The notes beneath the pieces are model-generated. The model made no database searches. It saw nothing but the letters and a program-made list of their open reading frames with translations, and was not told where the DNA came from. Positions 1 to 11,825 of a stretch of DNA of 64,000 nt are shown piece by piece; positions within the stretch are counted from its first letter, which is position 1; each line of letters opens with the position of its first letter. The DNA comes from Budorcas taxicolor (Eukaryota; Chordata; Mammalia; Artiodactyla; Bovidae). The stretch lies in the NCBI RefSeq assembly GCF_023091745.1, contig NC_068913.1:19920001-19984000 (forward strand). The letters are read 5' to 3'. Position numbers and translations under genes: made by a program.

Positions 1-227
1 CTGAATAGGATAGTGAAGATAATGTTTCCCTTAGGGGCAAAGGTTGGACAGGTTTTCCAGGAGTCTCCTTGAAAAACTGACAATTTCCTTAAGTCAAAGT
101 TCCTCAGCTACAATATAAAGCCACTTTATGTGAAATATCTGACAACCTGATTCTGCATCACTTCCCATGGGACTTGAATGGCTAAAAAAGAAATGAGAAC
201 ATGAAACTCATGCATGCTTGCTACTCT

Positions 228-326
228 GTGTGTGTTAGTTGCTCAGTTGTGCCTGGCTCTTTGTGACCCCTTGGACTATGGCCTGCCAGGCTCCTTTGTC
301 CGTGGGATTCTCCAGCCAAGAATACT
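228..326 (-). mobile_element. Bov-A/Bov-tA SINE fragment
   Basis: This is a partial ruminant SINE in reverse orientation. It has the GCTCAGTTGTG, CTCTTTGTGACCCC and GGGATTCTCCAG blocks typical of Bov-A units but lacks the tRNA-derived head, so it is 5'-truncated. A short TG-rich tail sits at its left (3') end. The flanks GCTACTCT (220-227) and GCTACACT (327-334) look like an 8-bp target-site duplication with one mismatch. Confidence 0.8.
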
Positions 327-581
327 GCTACACTATGAATGATAAATTCTTTTTATTCTGGCTCTACACACTTTGTATCTTCTGCTAGCACCAGTGAATC
401 TATATTAAGTAAACTCATTAATTTGCATGGAACATGAAATCTCAGATCCTTCATAGGTTGTAGATAGATAGGCATCTATGATTTTATCACAATCCATGAA
501 AACCAATCAAAATTTGAAGACATCACATTTATAAATTAATTTTAAGTTACTAATTATGTTTATCTTGTGATATTAATACTA

Positions 582-708
582 TATAGAGAAGGAAATGGCA
601 ACCCATTCCAATATTCTTGCCTGGAAAATCCCATGGACACAGAAGCCTGGCAGGCTAGAGGCCATGAGGTCGCAAAGAATTGGCCACGACTGAGCAACTA
701 ACACATAA
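582..708 (+). mobile_element. Bov-A SINE, 5'-truncated
   Basis: The forward copy starts at the GAGAAGGAAATGGCAACCC block and ends at GACTGAGCAACTAACAC, the usual Bov-tA 3' end, and lacks the tRNA-like head. It is flanked by a perfect 10-bp duplication, ATTAATACTA at 572-581 and 709-718, which fixes both ends of the insertion. Confidence 0.88.
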
Positions 709-718
709 ATTAATACTA

Positions 719-1099
719 GTAGAAGCTAAATAGTATATAATAATAATCATAAATTAACTCATTACATTTGTCTATAGCCTTAGGGACCATATATAATAAT
801 GTTAATTGCTCATTTATCTCTATTTTAAACATTGAAATATAAAGAAATTTTGGAAAAATGTAATATATATTATATTGACACTAACTTATTAAACTCTGCA
901 TTGGCAAGTTTAAAAGGCATCCAAATGCTTTGGTAGACTCTGAAATATAAATTTGAAAATATTCAGATATTTAAAGTAATATTTGCCTTATTGTATACAT
1001 TTAACAATATTTTCCACTAGATTTTATATACATATAAATAATATATAGATTAAATGTTTCATATAGATTAGATATAGATTATACATGTAGAATAAAGTG
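719..1099. other. AT-rich DNA, nothing recognised
   Basis: The stretch is very AT-rich with many short ATATA runs. I see no open frame worth calling and no repeat I can name. Confidence 0.5.
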
Positions 1100-1110
1100 G
1101 AACAATATTT

Positions 1111-3180
1111 ACACTAGACCATTCAGGTATAACCTAAATCAAATCATTTACAATTATACTGTGAAAGTGACAAATAGATTCAAGGGATTAGATCTGATAG
1201 AGTTCCTGAAGAACTATGGATGGAGGTTCTTGACATTGTACAGGAGGCAGTGATCAAAATAATCTATCATCTGGAAGAAAAAGAAATGCAAAAGGCAAAA
1301 TTGTTGTCTGAGGAGGCCTTACAAATAGTTGAGAAAGGAAGAGAAGCTAAAGGCAAAGGAGAAAAGGAAAAATATATCCATTTGAATAAAGAGTTCCAAA
1401 GAATAACAAGGAGACATAAGAAAGCCTTCCTCAGCGATCAATGTAAAGAAATAGAGAAAAGCAATAGAATGGGAAAGACTAGAGATCTCTTCAAGAAAAT
1501 TAGAGATACCAAGGGAACATTTCATGCAAATATGGGCACAATAAAGGACAGAAACAGTAAGGACCTAATAGAAGCAGAAGATACTAAGAAGAGGTTGCAA
1601 GAATAAGCAGAAGAACTATACAAAAAAGATCTTCATGACCCAGATAACTAGGATAGTGTGATCACTCACCTAGAGCCAGATATCCTAGAAATGAAGTCAA
1701 GCGGACCTTAGGAAGCATCACTATGGACAAAGCTAGTGGAGGTGATAGAATTCCAGTTGAGCTATTTCATTTATTAAAAGGTGATACTGTGAAAGTGCTA
1801 CCTACACTCAATATGCCTGCAAATTTGGAAAACTCAGCAGTGGCCACAGGACTGGAAAAGGTAAGTTTTCATTCCAACTCCAAAGAAGGGCAATGATGAA
1901 AAATCCACCTGATGCAACATCCCAAAGAATGTTCAAACTACTGCACAATTGCACTCATCGCACACACTATCAAAGGAATGTTCAAAATTCTCCAAGCCAG
2001 GCTTCAACAGTACATGAACCGTGAACTTCCAAATATCCAAACTGGATTTAGAAAATGCAGAGGAATCAGAGATCAAATTTCAAACATCTGTTGGATCATA
2101 GAAGAAGCAAGAGAATTTCAGAAAAACATCTACTTCTGCTCTATTGACTATACTAAAGCCTTTGAATGTGTAGACAGATTACAACAAACTGTGGGAAATT
2201 CTTCAAGAGGTGGGAATACCAGACCAGCTTCTAAGCAACAGTGAGAACCAGACATGGAACAACAGAACTGGTTTCAAATTGTGAAAGAAGTACATCAAGC
2301 CTGTATATTGTCACCCTGCTTATTTAACTTATACGCAGAGTACATCATGAGAAATGCTGGGCTGGATGAAGCACAAGCTGGAATCAAGATTGCTGGGAAA
2401 AATTTCAATAATTTCAGATACACAGATGACACCACCCTTATGGCAAAAAGTGAAAAGGAACTAAAGAGCCTCTTGATGAAAGTGAAAAAGGAAAGTGAAA
2501 AAGTTGGCTTAAAACTCAACACTCGAAAAACTAACATCATGGCATCTGGTTCCATCACTTCATGCCAATAGATGGGGAAACAATGAAAACAGTGGCAGAC
2601 TTTATTTTCTTGGCCTCCAAAATCATTGCAGATGATGACTGTAGCCATGAAATTAAAAGACTCTTGCTTCTTGGAAGTAAGGCTATGACCAGCCTAGACA
2701 GCATATTAAAAAGCAGAGACATTACTTTGTTGACAAAAGTCCATCTAGTCAAAGCTATGGTCTTTCCAGTAGTCATATATGGATGTGAGATTTGGACTAT
2801 AAAGAAAGCTGAGCACTGAAGTATTGATGCTTTTGAAGTGTTGGAGAAGACTCTTGAGGGTCCCTTGGACTGCAAGGAGATCCAACCAGTCCATCCTAAA
2901 GGAGATCAGTCCTGGGTGTTCATTGGAAGGACTGATGCTGAACCTGAAACTCCAATACTTTGGCCATCTCATGCAAAGAACTGACTCATTTGAAAAGACC
3001 CTGATGTTGGGAAAGATTGAAGATGGGAGGAGAAGGGGACGACAGGATCAGATGGTTGGATGGCATCACCAACTCAAGGGACATAAGTTTGAGCAAGCTC
3101 CAGGAGTCGGTGATGGACAGGGAACCATGGTGTGCTGTGGTCCATGGAGTCGCAAAGTGATTGAGTGACTGAACTGAACT
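1111..3180 (+). mobile_element. BovB LINE, 5'-truncated copy
   Basis: This RTE-clade BovB covers the end of the endonuclease domain (RYNLNQI-like residues), the linker, the reverse transcriptase and the C-terminal part of ORF2, ending in CTGAACTGAACT. The frame is broken many times; the best pieces lie at 1220-1606, 1912-2244, 2254-2571, 2562-2819 and 2824-3168. The catalytic YADD box reads YTDD here (near 2420), and stops interrupt the motif B region, so the enzyme is dead. A perfect 11-bp target-site duplication, GAACAATATTT, lies at 1100-1110 and 3181-3191. It shows one 5'-truncated insertion of about 2.07 kb. Confidence 0.96.
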
Positions 3181-3269
3181 GAACAATATTTTCATTAACA
3201 ACTTTTGGAACTGACTATGATGGCCTAAAATTCCCCTCAGCTTGACTAAAGTTTAAACAGATGTCTTCT

Positions 3270-3492
3270 TGGCTATTGTTGTTTGTGCTCAGTCATGTCC
3301 AATTCTTTGTGGCCCCATGGACTGGAGGCTTTCAGGCTCCTCTGTCCATGGGAATTTCCAGTCAAGAATACTTTAGTGAGCTGTCATTTCCTTCTTCAAG
3401 AGATCTTTCTGACCCAGGGATTGAACCTGTGTCTCTAGCATCTTCTGCTTTGGCAGGCAGATTCTTTACTACCACGCCACCTGGGAAGCCCT
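3270..3492 (-). mobile_element. Bov-tA SINE
   Basis: This reverse-oriented composite SINE has both the Bov-A body (GTGCTCAGTCATGTCC, ATGGACTG) and the tRNA-derived head. The head is recognised from GGGATTGAACC (B-box side) and CCACCTGGGAAGCCC at the right end. It inserted just downstream of the preceding BovB. Confidence 0.88.
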
Positions 3493-3689
3493 TTTTCCTG
3501 ACAATAAGTCCCTAATCTCCCTTTTCTTAGAGTATTTTCTTCAGAAAATTTGCAATATTAAATTATTTCTCTGCCTCTTTGAGAGGTGAATCCTCTTTCA
3601 ACCTCTTTTTAATTTTATAACCCAGGAATACCTTTTTCAAGAACTTGGGAGCCATCCCTTTGAAATGTATTCATGAAAGATATGGTCTT

Positions 3690-4530
3690 TCCATGAAAAT
3701 ATGCTCAACATCACTGATCATCAGAAAAATGGAAATTCATGATTTCAATGGGGTATCACTTCACACCTGTTAGAATGGTTATTATCAAAAAGACAAGTGA
3801 TAACAAGTGTTGGTGAGAACCTGAGGAAAAGAGAACACTTGTGCCCTGTTAGTGAACATGTAAATTGGTACAGTCACTATAGGAAACAGTAAGAGGTTCC
3901 TCAAGAAATTAAAAATAGAACTATCATATGATCTAGCACTTCCACTTCTGGGCATTTATCTGAAGAAATTGAAAGTATTAACTTGTAAAATATGTATGCA
4001 CCCCCATGTTCACTGCAGCAATGTTTACAGTAGCCAGATATGGAAGGAACTTAAGTGTTCATCAATGGATAAATGGATAAAGAAGATGTTAAATATTGTA
4101 AAATATTAATCAGCCATAAAGATAATGAAATCTTGCCATTTGCAACACTATGGATGGACCTTGAGGGCATCATGCTAAGTGAAACAAAACCAAGCTCATA
4201 AACATAGAAGCTATATTGGTAATTGCCAGAGGCAGAGGTTAGGAGGAAGGGGGTCAAAAAGTACAAATATCCAGTTTTTAAATAAATAATCCATGGGATG
4301 TAATATACAGCATGGTGACTACAGTCAATAACTATATCACATATTTGAAATTTGCTGAGAATAATTCTTAAAGGTTCTCACCAGAAGAAAAACTTTAACT
4401 GTGTATGATGCTAGATGTTAACTAGATTTATTGTGGTGATCATTTTGCAATACACACAAATATGGAATCACATTGTACACCTGAAATTAATTTAATATTA
4501 TACTCTCACTGTACTTAAACAATGTTTTTT
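3690..4530 (+). mobile_element. L1 3' end (ancient L1M-type)
   Basis: The sequence follows the 3' end of an old mammalian L1: 'CATCACTGATCATCAGAAAAATG', the 'tggtacagtcactat' and 'ggcatttatctgaag' blocks, 'atcaatggataaatggataaa', and then the 3' UTR with 'gtaatatacagcatggtgac' and 'cattgtacacctgaaa'. No coding potential remains. I infer the subfamily group only, from overall divergence. Confidence 0.82.
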
Positions 4531-4814
4531 TTAAAAAACTTCCTTATCTCATCTCTGTGGGAGGGTAGAAACCTTACTTCTGTAAGTGCCAATCAGCAAA
4601 TAAAAATGGCCTAATCACATTGACCCCACAAAAGTCCTCCAGTACTTTTCCACTAGCTCATTGTAAAACCTAAAATCCCTGCCACCATTTGTTTCAAGAA
4701 ATTTCAGTTCAGTCTCTCTCAATCGTAATACTGTAGTCATGAATAAAATCTTTGACTGCTTAATTTATCTAACATAATTTTTTATGAGAGTCCAATAAAA
4801 CAATATTTTTCATT

Positions 4815-5014
4815 TTAGTCACTCAGTTGTGTTTGAATCTTTGCAACCCCATGGACTGTAGCCCACCAGCCCCTTTGTCCATGGTATTCTCTAGGGAAGA
4901 ATAATAGAGTGGATAGCTATTCCCTTCTCCAGGGGATCTTCTCAACCCAGGGATTGAACCTGGGTCTTCTGAACAGTAGGCAGATTCTTTACCATCTGAG
5001 CCACCAGAGAAACT
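4815..5014 (-). mobile_element. Bov-tA SINE
   Basis: This reverse copy has a Bov-A body and a tRNA-derived head (CCCAGGGATTGAACCTGGG, then TTTACCATCTGAGCCACC at the right end). Many substitutions suggest an older insertion. I saw no clear flanking duplication. Confidence 0.87.
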
Positions 5015-5853
5015 AGCTTATTCTAAAGTCATAAGAAATTATAAATATAGTTATTATAAGTTATCTTATAAAAAATAAAATATTCTAAATGAATAAAAAC
5101 TGTTAATAAATAAATAAATAATAATAAATAAATTTTTAGGCCCATAATCTACTTTAAGTCCCTAAAAGTGTAATATGAGTTAGTTTTTTGACAAAATCAT
5201 TATTAAAGGAAAAAAAAACACGAGAGACAAATTACATATGGAAGAAAAACAGGTTAATTTGTTTAAACTTGCAAAGGAGGATTCTGATTAAGTTTTTATG
5301 CCATTCCATTAATAAGACCAAAGAAATCATAGGAAGAGAAGTTAAAGTCTGATTAAAAGATAGGGAACAAAGAAAAAGAATAATTAGGTAATTCTCAAGG
5401 CACAAAGAATTTGCCAACGGGGTGCCCAAGGGATTAACACAGCACACTATAATTCAACATATCTCTAAAACAGCTGTAACTAACAGGGAAATTTATGTTT
5501 TAGCTAGTTGGGACTTTGTGAGATCACTTTCTCTGGAAAGCCTTTAAAAAGTTAAATCATTAGTTTTGGGGCAGTAAATGAAATTCAACCTCAGAGTAAA
5601 GTATGTCATAGCAAAATGATCAGCTTAAGCTATTTATACTCACTTGTAAGTTCTAAATTAGTTGTAACCTCTCAGAAAACTGACCTGAGTCATCTCAAGA
5701 ATTCTCAATCAAGACATCTCAAAGTGAAATAGAGCTCATTTATATTAACAGTCCAAGTACAAGAGAGTCTATCTTTCACCGTGACAGCCATGGCCAAGTA
5801 ACGAGGGACAGGCTGAATCTGATAGATTAATCCTAAAGCTGTTGGCAGCTTCT
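5015..5853. other. Unassigned AT-rich stretch
   Basis: The left part (about 5030-5130) is rich in AATAAATA-type tracts. The remainder is apparently unique sequence with no long open frame and no repeat I could name. Confidence 0.45.
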
Positions 5854-5863
5854 ATTCTACTAC

Positions 5864-5866
5864 TAG

Positions 5867-5918
<52 letters not shown>

Positions 5919-6177
5919 ACGCATGCACAGGTGGGCACACACGTGCATGTGCTCAATTGCGTCCGCTCTTTGCAGCCCCATGGACTCCCAGCCCCATGGA
6001 CTGCCCCATGGACTGCCAGGCTCCTCTATCCATCGGATTTCTAAAGCAAGAATATTAGAGTGTGTTACCATTTCCTACTCCAGGGGATTTTCCCAACCCA
6101 GGGACTGAACCAGTGTCTCTTGTGTCTTCTGCATTGGCAGGCAGATTCTTTACCACCACCATGACCTGGGAATCCCC
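5864..6177 (-). mobile_element. Bov-tA SINE with expanded (TG)n tail
   Basis: The reverse SINE body spans about 5945-6177, with a local duplication of the CCCATGGACTG block, and ends in the tRNA head. The TG microsatellite lies inside the insertion at its 3' side, because the flanks ATTCTACTAC (5854-5863) and ATTCTACTTC (6178-6187) form a 10-bp duplication with one mismatch around both parts. The microsatellite therefore probably arose from the SINE tail. Confidence 0.85.
5868..5914. repeat. (TG)n microsatellite
   Basis: This is an uninterrupted run of about 23 TG units at the tail end of the reverse SINE. It is likely polymorphic in length. Confidence 0.97.
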
Positions 6178-6187
6178 ATTCTACTTC

Positions 6188-7420
6188 CAACCTATGTTCT
6201 AAATTTGCAAAACCCTCTGACATTTTTAACTCTCTGAGAACTAGACCTGACTACCAAAAGATTTCCTAATTAGTAAAATAATAATGGAACTAATGATTGG
6301 GAATTACAATCCCCAAGACAATTTTTTAACATTAATTAAAACTGAGTACTTTAGCCTCAATAGACAGGGAGCAATCAGCCTCTAATTCTGCCTCCTGTCT
6401 TGTCATTTGGTTATCTGTTGACCAGGACAAATTAATTTGTATTCCAATTCAAATGAAATGATATAAAAGAGATGAAAATATTATAAATTTCAAGGAGGGA
6501 TGAAGGGAAAGATTCTGATAAAAATGAAAAGTCATTTTTATTTTGACATAATAAAAGTGCTAGAATGTTGCATCTATTGGAAACAAAATTGGCACGCTTC
6601 CATACTCTGGTACTAAATAATTGAACAAAGCAGACATTACTGTAAATTTTTTTAAGCTTTTCTTACTGGAGAGAGTGGTATAACATAAGTTGTAGAACTT
6701 TAATTTTTGATCAACAAGGAACATGTACTTTTGTATGAGAAATGGGATGTTGAGTTTAAAATATACAACATATACACAGGAAAATTGTTCTTACTAGAGA
6801 GGTTTAAGAAAGGGAAATAATCCTTAGCTACCTTAATAGCACTAGATTTGGGTGTACTCTCCTCCCAGCACCAAATGGAAGATTACCTTGGGCTATGGGG
6901 CCAGTAAGATCATCAAAAGTAGTCACTCAGACGGCAAAAGTATATGATTTGGCTTAATAGCTGCTTATTAAGGATACAGTACAGAAGAACAGAATGATAA
7001 GCACAATAGCACAGGAAATAGTAACAAAAGAGGAAACATGTGTGTCATCCAGAAACTTGCCAGGAAAAGGGAACTGACTTGAAATTCCAAAAGTAGTGCA
7101 GGGTGAGATTTCAAACTAAATACAAAAAATCCTTTGTGAATTTCAAATTCTAAACAGAGGATGGTACTATATAAGTGTTTCAGGATGAAAAAAAACACAA
7201 GTAGTTGATTGGTTTCTAAAATATGTTTTTCATCACAAAACCTGGTCAATAGGTATGTTTTTGATCAAAATCTTTGAGTTGGATTTTCTACTCTGCATAT
7301 TATGCTTTCAATGATTCAAATTTTGGTTGTTTGGTACTCAGTTTATGTCAACAGAAACAAATGCTTTTTCAAAGAGTTTGATATGGTGACAGTGAAGAAG
7401 AATTTTTCTCTGTCCTTCTA
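6188..7420. other. Unassigned stretch
   Basis: I see no repeat family, RNA or coding exon that I can support. The open frame of about 90 codons on the minus strand near 7100 shows no domain and looks like chance. Confidence 0.45.
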
Positions 7421-7501
7421 GGTTCTTCTGGCTGAACTAAGAATTAAATTGATATGAGACAGATTAACAGGAAAAATCAAACAGAACTATAATAGGATGT
7501 T
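7421..7501 (+). repeat. Unclassified interspersed motif, copy 1
   Basis: About 80 bp containing 'ggctgaactaagaattaaattg' and 'acaggaaaaa' resembles 10698-10770, which has the same order of blocks (GGCTGATCTAATAGTTAAATTG, then ACAGGGGAAAAAC). The two copies are degenerate but collinear. An old LTR or similar repeat is a reasonable guess that I cannot confirm. Confidence 0.4.
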
Positions 7502-7508
7502 TACATGG

Positions 7509-7785
7509 GAGAACAGAGAAGGTAATGGCACCCCACTCCAGTACTCTTGCCTGGAAAATCCCATGGATGGAGGAGCCTGGTCGGCTGCAGTCCATGGGGT
7601 TGCTAAGAGTTGGACACGACTGAGTGACTTCACTCTCACTTTTCACTTTCATGCATTGGAGAAGGAAATGGCAACCCACTCCAGTGTTCTTGCCTGGAGA
7701 ATCCCAGGGATGGGGGAGCCTGGTGGGCTGCCGTCTATGGGGTCACATAGAGTCGGACACGACTGAAGCAATTTAGCAGCAGCAG
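7509..7785 (+). mobile_element. BOVA2 dimeric SINE
   Basis: Two Bov-A monomers lie head to tail: one starts AGAGAAGGTAATGGCACCCC and the second GGAGAAGGAAATGGCAACCC. They are joined by the TTCACTCTCACTTTTCAC linker and end in AGCAGCAGCAG. Flanking TACATGG at 7502-7508 and 7786-7792 is a likely short target-site duplication. Confidence 0.93.
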
Positions 7786-7792
7786 TACATGG

Positions 7793-10690
7793 AAACCAAG
7801 GAAAACTGACTAACTCAACAAAATGGCCAAAATTCTCACCCCATATACTATCTTCAGTTAAAGACAAATAAACATGTTGGGAGTAGTGATTTGAAACTTC
7901 AAAGGGAAGGAGCATGGCTCATATGGAGATGGAAAAGCAAACATTTGGTAAATAGATACATTTGGCCAAATTTCTAGGCCATGCAGAGACAGAGACACAA
8001 AATGGACTCATCTCCAGGCACAGCCGAGTTTGCACACAACACCTAGCCCTTATTCTTTGCAGATATCTCTGGGGATAATTTTATTCCAGGAGCAGGTCCC
8101 CCATTCTAAACTCTTTCAGGTCATTAAAGGGGAAGGTCAAAGTTTCTTCTTGTCTTTTGGGCCTTGAATTATTTCAGCATGAAATAATTCTCATACCAAA
8201 GAGACTTTTTTTTTTTTTTTTTGAACTGGGGAGATAAATTTTGCTCCATTACAGTGGCCTGATGCTATTATAGTAATAACTCATTTTATGTTTTCAGACA
8301 TCTTGATTAGCTATCAAAAAAAAAAAAAATCAAGTTCATGTCGTATGTCTGCCATCTCACATCCATGCTTTCTCTAGCTCTTAAAAAAAAAATAGGTGGC
8401 GTTAAATATAATTCTATGTCTGGAAAAATTTACCATTGAGACAAATGAGAGGAGATAGTACATTTTGCTACTGAAATTTGAATAGGAAGCCAACATGAGC
8501 TGATTCATCTTTATTTCCTATCTATAAAAGGAAAGAGCTAGTGCTAGGATAATTAGCCTCATATTAATAATTTGGATCAAAAATATTATGCTCCTAAAAT
8601 TTTCATAAACTTGAAGTTTACTTTCTGAAAAAAGTTGGGCAATTTTGTTTGTACAAAGTATATATTGTGTAAATGAAAGTGTCACATCTGAGATAATTAG
8701 GCCAATCACTGGAATAAAAATATTTTCTCTAGGAATAGTTACTAAATTGAGGTTTATTTCAATTTGCTTGAAATATTTAGGCAATTTGTTACCTACGTAG
8801 TTTACTGTTAGTTTAAATTATATGCGTTGTAAATGAGAACCACATCAAGCTAATTAATTTCATTGGAAATTATTTCAAAGGTTAGAAAGAAATGAAAAAA
8901 ATATCTTTTATAATGAATTCATCTCACATGTCCTTTGCTCCTTCCTTCATAGCATGGCCTTTTGCTGACATTTCCAGAAAAGGAGATATTCCAAATGCTC
9001 CAGTTTTAGTTAGCTAAGTTTCTTATTTCAAATAACCAAGCATTTTGACATAAACATGTCTATCACTGTGTTCACTGAGGTTAGAAGAAAGCCAGAGCTC
9101 AGAGAAGAAAGTAGTTTGAAGACAGGCAAAATTGGGACCTTGATGCAGAGAAAGAAGTATGAAAAAGTGGAGTAAAATTGAGAAAGGTCAGTTCTTGAAT
9201 CCATGTTGCCCTACTTTCTTAAATAATATGGATTTTATGTAATTTAATCTGTGCACAACTACTAAGAGTCAACAACGGAAAACAAGAGCTGAAATGTAGT
9301 GCAGTTATATGTCATAAGTATTTCAGTAATATAAAATCCTAATTAATTCTATGTATCCTTTTTAATTTTTTTTTCAGTTTTGCAGTCTGTTTTTATGGAT
9401 TTCTATCTTCTCCCTCATCAGCAAGTTATCAGCAGTCAGTTTTTTCTGCTAATGTGTCCCTGCCTCTAACATTCCTATCATTTTCTAATGTTCTGTTTTA
9501 ACTGACTCACAGCTTACACATTAGATAATAAATTATCATGACCTTGGCTTATGTATTTCGTTGTAATATACAAAATTCTGCACATATTCTATATTCTATT
9601 TTTTTTTTCTGATAACGCTGAGTAGATTAGGGTTGGTTTGCTGATTACTAAATACTCAGAAATATCATTATAGTTTTTAAATAATAATATAACATAAGTA
9701 GTGTTATAAAATCATACTGTTTTAGACTTAAATCATTCCTAAATGATTAAAATAGAGAATTAAGATGCTCTGAGTTACCTGTGTGAATTTTAGTTCATGA
9801 GCTTTGCAGCATCTTTTAGCTTATCTATGTCATTTTTTTCTGCTTATTATTAGGTTCTCGATCATATTTGGTAGTTACAGTAATTTCACTATTTATTAAT
9901 ACGGCTATAGAATTTAAAAAATGCACAAAGTATAAGGACTCAGATGACTTGAGTTCTATTTAAATACTCATAGAAGTAATAAATAAGTGGGAGAAGATTG
10001 AAATCCAATGGAACTTGTTTTGACATTTTGTATTTTTCAATATGAAAAATTTTGAATTCTCAAAGAACTGCACTGTAGATGGTATTTCTCAGAGGCAAAG
10101 GTTGTGGAGGGCAATACAGTTTTCAGTCAACTAGAAAGACAAAATACGTATCTACATATCATATCAGAGAGTGGCTTTGGAGAAGACGAAGGAGAGCAGT
10201 GTACACAGCATTAGGCAGGAAGCACTTACCAACTGGCACTTCCCTCACACCATCTCAGTGATTTATTTTCTTGGAATTTTGCAGTGAATGTGCATGCTTC
10301 ACTGCCCATTTCATCTTTCTATCACCCTTGTAATGTCTTCACATATGTAAGTTTGTCAGTTGACACAACTTGGCTCTAATGAAGCCAACGAAAATTAGTG
10401 TGATATGTGGTTATTCTACTTTTCTAAAAGATAATTTTTGCATGTTTTTCCTCTTTTTATTTCTTTTCCCAAACTGTATTCTAAAATGAGCTATCAGCCA
10501 ACACTCTTGTAGTCAGGATTAGACTTCCATTTCAAATTTTCACTTACTTTTCCAAACACATGGAATTCCCCCAGTGGGACATTACTGAGCCTGATTCTCA
10601 TGGGTACTGTACAAGACAGAGAACTACATACATCATATAACTACATACATTTAACTTCAGTATGTTATAGAGGTGGAACATTTTTCCTTC
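7793..10690. other. Unassigned stretch with poly-T and poly-A runs
   Basis: A T run lies at about 8206-8222 and an A run at about 8316-8328. The first 370 bases may continue the unclassified repeat interrupted by the BOVA2 SINE. I see no coding exon; small open frames near 8518-8784 and 10079-10261 have no recognisable domain. Confidence 0.4.
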
Positions 10691-10697
10691 TTCTCTT

Positions 10698-10770
10698 CCA
10701 GGTTTTTTGGCTGATCTAATAGTTAAATTGACATAAAACAGAAAAACAGGGGAAAAACAATTAATTATAT
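10698..10770 (+). repeat. Unclassified interspersed motif, copy 2
   Basis: This is collinear with 7421-7501: the GGCTGATCTAATAGTTAAATTG block is followed by ACATAAAACAGAAAAACAGG. It is AT-rich and diverged. The family is not identified. Confidence 0.38.
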
Positions 10771-10795
10771 GGATATATAATTAATTTGCAAATCT

Positions 10796-10890
10796 ATGGA
10801 CTATAGCTGGCCAGGCTCTTCTGCCCATGGGATTCTCCAGGCAAGAATACTGGAGCAGGTTGCCATTTCCTTCTCTAGGAGATCTTCCAG
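10796..10890 (-). mobile_element. Bov-A SINE fragment
   Basis: This reverse fragment has GGGATTCTCCAGGCAAG, AATACTGGAGCAGGTTGCC and TCTAGGAGATCTTCC. It is followed within a few bases by a forward fragment of the same region, giving a short palindrome (10837-10866 against 10898-10927). Confidence 0.78.
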
Positions 10891-10894
10891 TATA

Positions 10895-10945
10895 GGCATG
10901 GCAACCCACTCCAGTATCCTTGCCTGGAGAATCCTCTGGACAGAA
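10895..10945 (+). mobile_element. Bov-A SINE fragment, inverted partner
   Basis: This short forward fragment reads GGCAACCCACTCCAGTATCC and TGCCTGGAGAATCC, inverted relative to its left neighbour. It may result from local rearrangement or from a truncated insertion. Confidence 0.7.
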
Positions 10946-10995
10946 GCTATAGATATAGATATATGTATCTATTTATCTAGATTGATATATACTGG
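10946..10995. repeat. AGATAT/TATC-rich microsatellite
   Basis: This is an impure run of TAGATA and TATCTA units between two SINE fragments. Confidence 0.7.
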
Positions 10996-11000
10996 TGGTT

Positions 11001-11186
11001 TAGTCACTAAGACTCTTGTGACCCCATGGTCATGGACTGTGACCTGCCAGGCTTGTCTATCCATGGACTTTTCCAGGCAAGAATACTGGAGTAGGTTGCT
11101 ATTTCATTCTCTAGGTCGAACCCCGGTCTCCTGCATTGCAGGTGGTCTCCGGCATTGCAGGCAGATTCTTTACCGACTGAGCCATT
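11001..11186 (-). mobile_element. Bov-tA SINE
   Basis: This reverse SINE has a Bov-A body and a tRNA-derived head. The head contains a local duplication of the TCTCC(T/G)GCATTGCAGG block (about 11127-11162) and ends in TTTACCGACTGAGCCA. It meets the next SINE head to head. Confidence 0.86.
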
Positions 11187-11187
11187 G

Positions 11188-11398
11188 AAGATTCTCAGGT
11201 GGCACTAGTGGTAAAGAACCTGCCTGCCCATGCAGGAGGCATAGGAGACTCGGGTTCAGTCCCTGGATCAGGGAGATCCTCTGGAGAAGGAAATGGCAAT
11301 CCACTCCAGTGTTCTTACCTGGAAAATCCCACGTACAGAGGAGCCTGGGTGGCTTTAATTCTTAACAGTCTCACAGCCTTGGACACACTGAACTGACC
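11188..11398 (+). mobile_element. Bov-tA SINE
   Basis: The forward SINE starts in its tRNA-like head (TAAAGAACCTGCCTGCC, GGGTTCAGTCCCTGG) and continues into the Bov-A body. Its 3' end is somewhat divergent. With the preceding reverse copy it forms an inverted pair with almost no spacer. Confidence 0.86.
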
Positions 11399-11486
11399 TA
11401 GCACAACCAATGTCATGCCCAATAAAAATGTAAGACTTAAAGGAGTAAACAGAGCAGGAAGACTTTATATCTTTTAGACAAAGAAA

Positions 11487-11766
11487 TGGAGAAGGCAATG
11501 GCACCCCACTCCAGTACTCTTGCCTGGAAAATCCCATGTATGGAAGAGCTTGGTGGGCTGCTGTCTATGGGGTCATGAGGTTGCTAGGAGTCGGACACGA
11601 CTGAGTGACTTCACTTTCGCTTTTCACTTTGATGGATTGGAGAAGGAAATGGCAACCCACTCCAGTGTTCTTGCCTGGAGAATCCCAGGGATGGGGAGCC
11701 TGGTGGGCTGCTGTCTATGGGGTCGCGCAGAGTCGGACACGACTGACGCAACTTAGCAGCAGCAGC
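11487..11766 (+). mobile_element. BOVA2 dimeric SINE
   Basis: This dimeric Bov-A element begins GGAGAAGGCAATGGCACCCC and ends in an AGC-rich tail. It is well preserved and retains CpG sites (TCGGACACGACTG twice), which suggests youth. Flanks AGACAAAGAAA (11476-11486) and AGACAAAAAAA (11767-11777) form a likely 11-bp duplication with one mismatch. Confidence 0.94.
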
Positions 11767-11825
11767 AGACAAAAAAACAATAAATTTTTGGAGAACTGAC
11801 AAAGAGAAAAAGAAAGCGAAGTTGG

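Noticed and set aside
5842..6108. Frames with long Cys-Val repeats
   Set aside because: They are translations of the TG microsatellite.
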